Source: Pseudomonas sp. ANT_H4
Lineage (GTDB): Bacteria; Pseudomonadota; Gammaproteobacteria; Pseudomonadales; Pseudomonadaceae
Direction: 5' to 3'
Assembly: GCF_008369295.1 (NCBI RefSeq)
Contig: NZ_VOBG01000005.1
Coordinates: 124,001 to 188,000, forward strand
Length of the DNA: 64,000 bases
Shown here: piece by piece, positions 52,600-59,935 of the stretch
How the letters are laid out: every line of letters starts with the position of its first letter
Numbering within the stretch: position 1 is the first letter of the stretch
Position numbers and translations under genes: made by a program
The notes under the pieces: generated by a model
Told to the model about the DNA's origin: nothing
Database searches by the model: none
Seen by the model: the letters and a program-made list of their open reading frames with translations, nothing else

Positions 52600-54186
52600 A
52601 TGAGCGATAACAACAACAAAATGACTCAAGCGATGCATCGACGCGACTTCCTCAAGCACAGCGCCGTGGCCGGTGCCGTGGCGGCAGCGTTTTCCATGGG
52701 CTTGCCGCTGCACGCCTTTGCCGAGGACGCCGTTCCCAAGCCCGGTGGCGTGCTGCGCCTGGGGCTGGCCGGCGGCAGCACCACCGATTCGCGTGACCCT
52801 GGTTCCTGGAGCGATACCTTCACCTTCGTCGGCTTCTCGGCGGTGTACAACACCCTCACTGAAATTGCCGTCGACGGCACCGCCATTCCCGAACTGGCGG
52901 AGCAGTTTGAGTCCACCCCCGATGCGCGTATCTGGACCTTCAAGCTGCGCCAGGGCGTGACCTTCCACGACGGCAAGCCCCTGACTGCCGAAGACGTGGT
53001 GGCCTCGATCAACCATCACCTGGGGGACAAGTCCACATCGGCGGCCAAGACCGTGCTGGGCGACGTCGCCAGTGTTAGCGCCAAGGGCCTGGACGCTGTG
53101 GTGTTCGAGTTACATTCGGGCAATGCCGACTTCGCCTATGTGGTCGCCGATTACCACTTGGTGATCATGCCCGCCAAGGAGGGTGCCGCCGACTGGCAGG
53201 CCGGGATTGGCACTGGCGGCTATCGCCTGAAGACCTTTGACCCCGGCGTGCGCATGGACCTGGAACGCAGCCCCGACTATTGGAAAGCGGGCAGGGCGCA
53301 CTTCGCCAGTGCCGAGCTGATCGCCATTGCCGACGGTGCGGCGCGTGTCAACGCGTTGGTCACCGGGCAAGTGGATGTGATCAACAAGGTCGACTTGAAA
53401 ACAGTGGCCCTGCTCAAGCGCAATCCCAAGCTGATCATCGAAGAAACCAAGGGCGCCCAGCACTACACCTTCCCGATGCTGTGCGACAGCAATGAGTTCA
53501 AGAACAACGACATTCGCATGGCCATGAAGCATGCGATCAACCGCGAAACCCTGCTGGCCTCGGTGTTGCACGGCTATGGCCTGGTGGGCAACGACCATCC
53601 GATCCAGCCCGGCAGCCGCTTTATCAACAGTGCTTTGGAGCAGCGCGGCTACGATCCGGACAAGTCGCGCTTCTACCTGCGCAAAGCCGGCGTCGAAACC
53701 CTCAAGGTACGCCTGCAAGCGTCCGACGCCGCCTACACCGGTGCGGTGGACGCCTCGGTGCTGTTCAAGGAGCAGGCGCGCCAAGCCGGTATTGATATCG
53801 ACGTGGTGCGCGAACCCGCGGACGGTTTTTTCTCCAACGTCTGGATGAAGCAGCCGTTCACCACCTCGTTCTGGTACAGCAGCCTGACCGCCGACCGCAT
53901 GTTCAGCATCGGCTACGCCAAGGGCGCGGCGTGGAACGAAACCCATTGGGATAACACCCGTTTCAACCAGTTGCTCAACGCTGCGCGTGGTGAGATGAAC
54001 GCGACGCTACGCCAGGAGATGTACAACGAAATGCAGACCCTGTGCCGGGACGACGGCGGGGCGATTGTGCCGCTGTTTGCCAGCTCCGTGGCGGCCCGTT
54101 CGAACCGGGTCAGCCATGGCCCGTTGACCGCGCCTTATGGGGAGTTGGATGGCTTGCGGGTGATTGAACGGTGGTGGCAAGCCTGA
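52600..54186 (+). CDS. Dpp/opine-type ABC substrate-binding protein, Tat-exported
   Basis: 528-aa periplasmic binding protein (SBP_bac_5). A twin-arginine signal (QAMHRRDFLKHSAVAGAVA) precedes the mature part starting near AFAEDA. TFKLRQGVTFHDGKPLTAED is the classic family motif. It receives peptides, opines or similar in the periplasm and passes them to the permeases encoded next. It lies 22 bases after the decarboxylase gene. Confidence 0.92.
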   Translation: MSDNNNKMTQAMHRRDFLKHSAVAGAVAAAFSMGLPLHAFAEDAVPKPGGVLRLGLAGGSTTDSRDPGSWSDTFTFVGFSAVYNTLTEIAVDGTAIPELAEQFESTPDARIWTFKLRQGVTFHDGKPLTAEDVVASINHHLGDKSTSAAKTVLGDVASVSAKGLDAVVFELHSGNADFAYVVADYHLVIMPAKEGAADWQAGIGTGGYRLKTFDPGVRMDLERSPDYWKAGRAHFASAELIAIADGAARVNALVTGQVDVINKVDLKTVALLKRNPKLIIEETKGAQHYTFPMLCDSNEFKNNDIRMAMKHAINRETLLASVLHGYGLVGNDHPIQPGSRFINSALEQRGYDPDKSRFYLRKAGVETLKVRLQASDAAYTGAVDASVLFKEQARQAGIDIDVVREPADGFFSNVWMKQPFTTSFWYSSLTADRMFSIGYAKGAAWNETHWDNTRFNQLLNAARGEMNATLRQEMYNEMQTLCRDDGGAIVPLFASSVAARSNRVSHGPLTAPYGELDGLRVIERWWQA

Positions 54187-54256
54187 TTTTTTGTGCTTGA
54201 GAGTAGGGGGCTTGCCCCTCGCCACAGAAGCTCTATCCCTTTCAAGGCACCCTGCG

Positions 54257-55216
54257 ATGAATAGTCTGCTAAAACTTGTGTTCCAACGTCTGGCCCTCGG
54301 CCTGCTGTCGCTGTTCGCCGTGTCGGTGATCATCTTCCTCGCCGTCGGCCTACTCCCCGGCGATATCGCCCAGGCCATGCTCGGCCAGTCCGCCACCCCG
54401 GAAACCGTCGCGGCCTTCCGTGCGCAATTGGGCCTGGACTTGCCGCCGCTGAGCCGCTTCGTGCAATGGCTGCTGCGCCTGCTGCAAGGAGATCTCGGCG
54501 CGTCCCTGGCCAACCAAAGGCCCATCGCCGAATTGATCGGCTCCCGCTTGGGCAATACCTTGCGCCTTGCGGTACTGGCCGCGCTGGTGTCGGTGCCCCT
54601 GGCGCTGGTGCTGGGCATGCTTGCCGCGTTGTACCGCAACAGCTGGTTCGATCGTTTGCTCAACACCTCAGCCTTGAGTGCCGTGTCGTTTCCGGAGTTC
54701 TTCGTCGCCTACCTGCTGATCCTGGTGTTCTCGGTCAAACTCGGCTGGTTCCCCAGCCTGTCCAACCTGGCGCCGGATGCGTCCTTCGGCACCATCCTCG
54801 AACGCTCAGTGCTGCCGGTCGCAACCCTGAGCCTGGTGGTGATCGCGCAGATGATGCGCATGACCCGCGCCTCCTTGATCAACCTGCTGGCCAGCCCCTA
54901 CATCGAAATGGCCCGGCTCAAGGGCATCAGCCGGTTGCGGATCATCTGGCGCCACGCATTGCCCAATGCCTTGGCGCCTATCGTCAACGTGGTGGCGCTG
55001 AACCTCGCTTACCTGGTGGTGGGCGTGGTGGTGGTCGAAGTGGTGTTCGTCTACCCGGGCCTGGGCCAGTTGCTGGTGGACTCGGTGGCCAAGCGCGACA
55101 TCCCGGTGGTGCAGGCCTGCAGCCTGATTTTTGCCGCCACCTACATTCTGCTCAACACCAGCGCCGACGTGCTGTCCATCGCCAGCAACCCACGCCTGAT
55201 GCATCCGAAGGGGTAG
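54257..55216 (+). CDS. Dpp/opine-type ABC transporter permease (DppB-like)
   Basis: 319-aa permease with six helices. LPGDIAQAMLGQSATPETVA after helix 1 is DppB-like; the ATPase-coupling EAA loop is YIEMARLKGISRLRIIWRHA. ATG 54257 (MNSLLKLVFQRLALGLLS). A short REP-like AGGGGGCTTGCCCCT (54205-54219) lies in the gap after the binding-protein gene. Followed after three bases by the DppC-like gene. Confidence 0.92.
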   Translation: MNSLLKLVFQRLALGLLSLFAVSVIIFLAVGLLPGDIAQAMLGQSATPETVAAFRAQLGLDLPPLSRFVQWLLRLLQGDLGASLANQRPIAELIGSRLGNTLRLAVLAALVSVPLALVLGMLAALYRNSWFDRLLNTSALSAVSFPEFFVAYLLILVFSVKLGWFPSLSNLAPDASFGTILERSVLPVATLSLVVIAQMMRMTRASLINLLASPYIEMARLKGISRLRIIWRHALPNALAPIVNVVALNLAYLVVGVVVVEVVFVYPGLGQLLVDSVAKRDIPVVQACSLIFAATYILLNTSADVLSIASNPRLMHPKG

Positions 55217-55219
55217 ACC

Positions 55220-56047
55220 ATGAGCCTGATCAAACAACTGGCCAAGGCACCGTTGAGCGCGAAGTTCGGCCTGCTGGTCATCCTGCTCTACGTGGTGGTG
55301 GCGCTGTTTGCGCCGATGCTTGCGCCCTATGGCGAAACCCAGGTGGTGGGCGAGGGTTTTGCGCCCTGGAGCGGTCAGTTCTGGCTGGGCACCGATAACC
55401 TGGGTCGCGACATGTTCAGTCGCCTGGTGTACGGCGCGCGCAACACCTTGGGGATCGCCTTTCTGACCACCGTTCTGGCGTTTCTGCTGGGCGGCCTGAG
55501 CGGCTTGATCGCGGCGATCAGGGGCGGTTGGATCGACCAGGGTTTATCGCGGGTGGTGGATATCCTCATGGCAATCCCGCAACTGATTTTTGCCTTGCTG
55601 ATCCTTAGCGTGGTCGGCACCAATGCCACTTCGCTGGTGCTGGTGATCGCGCTGCTGGACTCGACGCGGGTGTTTCGTCTTTCTCGCGCCGTGGCGATGA
55701 CAATAGTGGTCCAGGATTTCGTCGAGGCTGCCCGGCTGCGCGGGGAAGGGTTGTGGTGGCTGGTGACTCGCGAGGTGCTGCCCAATGCTGCCGCGCCATT
55801 GATTGCCGAGTTTGGCCTGCGTTTCTGCTTCGTGTTTTTGTTTATCAGCGCGTTGTCCTTCCTCGGCCTGGGCATTCAACCGCCCACCGCCGATTGGGGC
55901 AGCATGGTCCGTGACAACGCTGTGCTGATCACCTTCGGCGATATCAGCCCGTTGCTGCCGGCCCTGGCGGTAGCGCTGATCACCGTTAGCGTGAACTTCG
56001 TCGTTGACTGGATGCTGCATAAATCCAGCGGCCTCAAGGAGTGTTGA
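55220..56047 (+). CDS. Dpp/opine-type ABC transporter permease (DppC-like)
   Basis: 275-aa permease. LGTDNLGRDMFSRLVYGARN is the DppC hallmark; the coupling loop is FVEAARLRGEGLWWLVTREV. SFLGLGIQPPTADWGSMV is typical of the C-terminal part. It forms the translocation pore with the DppB-like partner. Confidence 0.92.
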   Translation: MSLIKQLAKAPLSAKFGLLVILLYVVVALFAPMLAPYGETQVVGEGFAPWSGQFWLGTDNLGRDMFSRLVYGARNTLGIAFLTTVLAFLLGGLSGLIAAIRGGWIDQGLSRVVDILMAIPQLIFALLILSVVGTNATSLVLVIALLDSTRVFRLSRAVAMTIVVQDFVEAARLRGEGLWWLVTREVLPNAAAPLIAEFGLRFCFVFLFISALSFLGLGIQPPTADWGSMVRDNAVLITFGDISPLLPALAVALITVSVNFVVDWMLHKSSGLKEC

Positions 56048-56049
56048 GC

Positions 56050-57678
56050 ATGAACGTCAACGAAAAGCCACTGCTGGAAATCCGCGACCTGCACATCGAA
56101 GGCCACTACGAAGATGCCTGGCACCCGCTGATCAAGGGTATCGACCTGACCTTGCAGCGCGGTGAGGTACTGGGGCTGATCGGCGAGTCCGGTGCCGGCA
56201 AGTCCACCCTCGGCCTGGCCGCCATGGGTTATGCTCGCGATGGCTGCCGCATCACTGGCGGCTCAGTGTGTTTCGATGGCATTGCGTTGTTGCAGGCCAA
56301 GCCCGAAGCCCTGCGCAAGCTGCGGGGGTTGCGCATCGCCTATGTCGCGCAAAGCGCTGCTGCCTCGTTCAACCCCGCGCACCGCTTGATCGACCAGCAT
56401 GTGGAAACGGCTGTGATCAATGGCGGCATAAGCCGCGCTCAGGCCGAGCGCGAGGCGGTGGAGTTGTATCGCGTACTGCGCCTGCCTAACCCGGAACAGA
56501 TCGGCCAACGCTACCCGCACCAGGTCTCCGGCGGGCAACTGCAACGGGTGATGACAGCGATGGCCATGGCCTGCCACCCGGACCTGATAATCTTCGACGA
56601 ACCCACCACTGCGCTTGATGTCACCACCCAGATCGAAGTGCTGGCGGCCATTCGTGACGCGGTGAAAACATTTGGCAGCGCTGCCATTTATATCAGCCAC
56701 GACCTGGCGGTGGTCGCGCAGATGGCCGACCGCATCATGGTGCTGCGCCATGGCAAGCTGGTGGAGGAGGCGGCGACCCGCACCATGCTCAGTGATCCCC
56801 AGCAGGACTACACCAAATCCCTGTGGGCGGTGCGCAGCTTTCGCACCGAACCCAAGCCGTGTCCGGTGCAGCAGACGCCGCTGCTGGAAGTGCGCCAGGC
56901 CTGCGCCAGCTACGGCCATCAACCGGTGTTGCACGACGTGTCGATGCGCCTGTATCGCGGCCAGACCCTGGCGGTAATCGGTGAGTCCGGCAGCGGCAAA
57001 AGTTCTACGGCGCGGCTGATTACTGGCCTGTTGCCGCCCACGTCCGGGCAAGTGCTGTATGACGGCCAAGCGCTGTCGGCGGACTTGCGTCGGCGCAGCA
57101 AGGAGCAGTTGCGACGGATTCAGATGATCTACCAGATTCCCGACACCGCACTGAATCCGCGCCAACGCATCGTCGACATCATCGGCCGGCCGCTGACCTT
57201 CTACCTCGGCCTCAAGGGCCGCGCCATGCGTGCCCGTGTGGCCGAGTTGCTGGAGATGATCGAGCTGGACCCTGCGACTTTCATGGAGCGCCAGCCCCGT
57301 GAACTGTCTGGCGGCCAGAAGCAGCGAGTCTGCATCGCCCGCGCCTTGGCGGCCGACCCGCAACTGATCATCTGCGACGAAGTGACCTCAGCCCTGGACC
57401 AACTGGTGGCCGAAGGCGTGCTGAAGCTGCTCAACCGCATCCAGCAGCAGTTGGGCGTGGCCTACCTGTTTATCACCCACGATGTGGCCACCGTGCGGGC
57501 CATTGCCGATGAAGTGGTGGTGATGCAGCGCGGGCGAGTGGTGGACCAGGGCAGTCGCAGCGCGATTTTCACTGCGCCGTATCAGGACTACACCGGCCTG
57601 TTGTTTTCATCGGAGCCGGAAATGGACCCTGACTGGCTTGATCACTTGCTGGCCAAACGCGCCGCGATTACTTCTTGA
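56050..57678 (+). CDS. Fused Dpp-type ABC ATPase (DppD-DppF)
   Basis: 542-aa protein with two ABC domains, as in YejF/GsiA. Domain 1: Walker A GESGAGKST (about 47-55), signature VSGGQLQRV, Walker B LIIFDEPTTALD. Domain 2: Walker A GESGSGKSS (about 311-319), signature LSGGQKQRV, Walker B LIICDEVTSALD with the usual family wording. The ATG at 56050 is taken over an upstream GTG/TTG that would overlap the permease. It energises the importer of this locus. Confidence 0.93.
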   Translation: MNVNEKPLLEIRDLHIEGHYEDAWHPLIKGIDLTLQRGEVLGLIGESGAGKSTLGLAAMGYARDGCRITGGSVCFDGIALLQAKPEALRKLRGLRIAYVAQSAAASFNPAHRLIDQHVETAVINGGISRAQAEREAVELYRVLRLPNPEQIGQRYPHQVSGGQLQRVMTAMAMACHPDLIIFDEPTTALDVTTQIEVLAAIRDAVKTFGSAAIYISHDLAVVAQMADRIMVLRHGKLVEEAATRTMLSDPQQDYTKSLWAVRSFRTEPKPCPVQQTPLLEVRQACASYGHQPVLHDVSMRLYRGQTLAVIGESGSGKSSTARLITGLLPPTSGQVLYDGQALSADLRRRSKEQLRRIQMIYQIPDTALNPRQRIVDIIGRPLTFYLGLKGRAMRARVAELLEMIELDPATFMERQPRELSGGQKQRVCIARALAADPQLIICDEVTSALDQLVAEGVLKLLNRIQQQLGVAYLFITHDVATVRAIADEVVVMQRGRVVDQGSRSAIFTAPYQDYTGLLFSSEPEMDPDWLDHLLAKRAAITS

Positions 57679-57687
57679 GGAGCTTGT

Positions 57688-58386
57688 ATGAATGTGTTGA
57701 TTGTTCACGCCCATCCCGAGCCGAAATCCTTTACCGCCGCCTTGCGCGACCAGGCGGTAAATACGCTGCAAGCCCAGGGGCATGAGGTAAAGGTCAGCGA
57801 TTTGTACGCCATGAACTGGAACCCGGTAGCCAGTGCCGAGGACTTCACCTTCCGGGAGAATCCCGATTACCTGGTGTATGCCCTGGAGCAACGGCTGGGG
57901 GTCAAGAACCAGTCTATTGCGGCGGATATCCGCCAGGAGCTGGACAAATTATTGTGGGCGGATCTGCTGATACTCAACTTCCCGATCTTCTGGTTTTCCG
58001 CACCGGCGATGCTCAAGGGCTGGATCGACCGGGTGCTGGTGTCGGGTGTGTGTTACGGCGGCAAGCGTTTCTATGATCAGGGCGGGCTCAGCGGCAAGAA
58101 AGCCCTGGTGACCGTGACCCTGGGCGGGCGCGAACACATGTTTGGCAAGGGGGCGATTCATGGGCCGCTGGAGGATATGCTGCGGCCGATTTTGCGCGGC
58201 ACGCTGGCGTATGTCGGGTTTGAGGTGCTGGAGCCATTTGTGGCCTGGCATGTGCCGTATATCAGTGCTGAGGCGCGAGGGGAGTTTTTGAGCGCTTATC
58301 AGCAGCGGCTTGAAGGGTTGGCAAATGACCAGCCGTTGGTGTTTGCGAGATTGGCGCAGTTTGACGAAGCGCTTTATCCGCTATGA
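57688..58386 (+). CDS. NAD(P)H:quinone oxidoreductase (NQO1 family)
   Basis: 232-aa flavodoxin-like enzyme. MNVLIVHAHPEPKSFTAAL is the FMN/FAD phosphate-binding start; FPIFWFSAPAMLKGWIDRVL is the isoalloxazine loop. It reduces quinones or related electrophiles with two electrons. It starts nine bases after the ATPase gene and is the penultimate gene of the cluster; it may reduce a product of the pathway. Confidence 0.9.
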   Translation: MNVLIVHAHPEPKSFTAALRDQAVNTLQAQGHEVKVSDLYAMNWNPVASAEDFTFRENPDYLVYALEQRLGVKNQSIAADIRQELDKLLWADLLILNFPIFWFSAPAMLKGWIDRVLVSGVCYGGKRFYDQGGLSGKKALVTVTLGGREHMFGKGAIHGPLEDMLRPILRGTLAYVGFEVLEPFVAWHVPYISAEARGEFLSAYQQRLEGLANDQPLVFARLAQFDEALYPL

Positions 58387-58459
58387 CAGCGATTAAGGCG
58401 GGCAGGCTTGCGCGCTCCCGCAGTGGGGGGCAAGGCAGGACGATGTAGTCGTTCTCATA

Positions 58460-58473
58460 CGGGGCTTGCCCCG
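58460..58473. repeat. REP-type hairpin
   Basis: CGGGGC (58460-58465) pairs with GCCCCG (58468-58473) around TT, in the gap between the quinone reductase and the aldo/keto reductase. GGGGCTTGCCCC hairpins are common Pseudomonas extragenic palindromes. Confidence 0.5.
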
Positions 58474-58543
58474 GGAACTCCATTGAACCCTTTTGCCGAT
58501 GCAGTGCCACACTGTTACATCGCGAACTCATTTGGAGGTTTTC

Positions 58544-59365
58544 ATGCGCACCATTGATCTGGCTGGCACTCCTGTCCCTGTTATCGGCCAAGGGACGTGG
58601 CGTATGGGTGAAGATCCCGCACAGCGGGGCGCAGAAGTGGCTGCGCTGCAGTTGGGTATTGACGAGGGCATGACCCTGATCGATACCGCCGAGATGTACG
58701 GCGAGGGCGGCGCTGAAGAAGTGGTCGGCGAGGCGATTCGCGGGCGGCGAGACCAGGTGTTCCTGGTCAGCAAGGTCTACCCCCACAATGCCAGCCGCAA
58801 AGGCATTCCTCGTGCCTGCGATGCCAGCCTTCAGCGCCTGGGCACCGACCATATCGATCTATATCTGCTGCATTGGCGTGGGCAATACCCCCTTGAAGAA
58901 ACGGTAGAAACGTTCGAGCGCCTGCGTGAAGCCGGTAAGATTGGCCGTTGGGGCGTGTCCAATTTCGACTTGGATGATCTCCAGGAACTGGCATCCCCGG
59001 CCTGCGCCGTCAATCAGGTGCTGTACAACATCGAAGAACGTGGCATTGAGTTCGACCTGTTGCCTTGGTGGCAGCAACACAACCTGCCGCTGATGGCGTA
59101 CTGCCCCATCGCCCAGGGAGGCGAGTTGCTGTCCAGCCCGACCCTCAAGCAGATCGCCCATCGTCACGAGGCAACGCCTGCCCAGGTTTCCCTGGCGTGG
59201 GTGTTGCGCCAGCAAGGCGTAATCGCCATCCCCAAGGCCGTGCAGCCTGAGCACGTGCGGCTCAATGCCGCTGCGGCGAAACTGATTCTCGACGAGCATG
59301 ACCTGGAGGCTATTGACCGTGTGTTCGGTGCACCAAAGCGCAAGCATCCGCTGGCGATGGTGTGA
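58544..59365 (+). CDS. Aldo/keto reductase
   Basis: 273-aa TIM-barrel NADPH reductase. Catalytic tetrad: Asp and Tyr in LIDTAEMYGEGGAE, Lys in VFLVSKVYPHNAS, His in DLYLLHWRG. The ATG at 58544 follows TGGAGG. It reduces aldehydes or ketones; in this cluster it could act on the aldehyde made by the decarboxylase. It may also have its own promoter since a 157-base gap precedes it. Confidence 0.9.
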   Translation: MRTIDLAGTPVPVIGQGTWRMGEDPAQRGAEVAALQLGIDEGMTLIDTAEMYGEGGAEEVVGEAIRGRRDQVFLVSKVYPHNASRKGIPRACDASLQRLGTDHIDLYLLHWRGQYPLEETVETFERLREAGKIGRWGVSNFDLDDLQELASPACAVNQVLYNIEERGIEFDLLPWWQQHNLPLMAYCPIAQGGELLSSPTLKQIAHRHEATPAQVSLAWVLRQQGVIAIPKAVQPEHVRLNAAAAKLILDEHDLEAIDRVFGAPKRKHPLAMV

Positions 59366-59381
59366 AACTGGGGTATGAAAT

Positions 59382-59413
59382 GGCATCGCGCGTGGCGATG
59401 CCGTCTCATTTTT
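59382..59413 (+). terminator. Rho-independent terminator between convergent genes
   Basis: GGCATCGC (59382-59389) pairs with GCGATGCC (59395-59402) around five bases, followed by GTCTCATTTTT. It ends the aldo/keto reductase transcript and probably also serves the convergent hcp gene. Confidence 0.6.
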
Positions 59414-59421
59414 ACCAGGGC

Positions 59422-59892
59422 TTAGCCTGCTGCCGGGCTGCGCCAGTCATCTGAACCTGAAGTTCCGGAGACTTCGTGGGTCCAGACGATTTTACGGTAG
59501 GTGAAGTGCATATCTTCCAAGTGAGTGAAGTGGGCATTGTTCGGGTCCTGGCAGTTCGGCATCCGCGACTGAATGTCGGCGATAATCGCGTCTTCCAACT
59601 CAATGTTGAAGTAGTGTTCCTGGGTACCCGCAGCAGAGGTGCGGTACCACTCAAGGCGGCATTTGACCATTTCCCCCGAGGTCAGTGCGCTGAACAGCAG
59701 TGGGGAGGATTTATCGAACACCTTGCTGATCATCAGCGGCTTGTGTACCCGCTGCCCTGTAGGCTGGCCGGACTGCGGATCACGGGGAATGATCACTTGA
59801 TGCTGGAAGGCTTCGACCAGGATCTGGTCTTCATGGCCTTCCTGATAGATGTTGCCTACTGAGTCCTGGGTGAAAGTGCCTGCCGTAATCAA
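59422..59892 (-). CDS. hcp: Hcp (type VI secretion tube protein), 5' end abnormal
   Basis: The body is a typical Hcp1 ring protein: LITAGTFTQDSVGN, IPRDPQSGQPTGQRVHKP, MISKVFDKSSPLLF and DPNNAHFTHLEDMHFTYRK. From TTG 59892 there are 156 residues. Upstream codons 59893-59928 still encode the normal N-terminal PAYLSITRTKQG, but a TAA at 59929-59931 precedes them and no ATG or GTG exists between. The native start was therefore lost or is CTG/TTG. Without the first strand the ring may not assemble. It follows the lipase effector gene by 43 bases. Confidence 0.75.
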   Translation of the reverse strand: MITAGTFTQDSVGNIYQEGHEDQILVEAFQHQVIIPRDPQSGQPTGQRVHKPLMISKVFDKSSPLLFSALTSGEMVKCRLEWYRTSAAGTQEHYFNIELEDAIIADIQSRMPNCQDPNNAHFTHLEDMHFTYRKIVWTHEVSGTSGSDDWRSPAAG

Positions 59893-59935
59893 ACCTTGCT
59901 TGGTGCGAGTAATGGACAGGTATGCGGGTTAAACG

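Noticed and set aside
56263..57363. 366-codon minus-strand frame
   Set aside because: Antisense shadow of the fused ABC ATPase gene; composition (His/Gln/Arg) not protein-like.
42508..59365. Genomic island with integrase and att sites
   Set aside because: No integrase, tRNA end or direct repeats seen at the borders; base composition looks like the chromosome.
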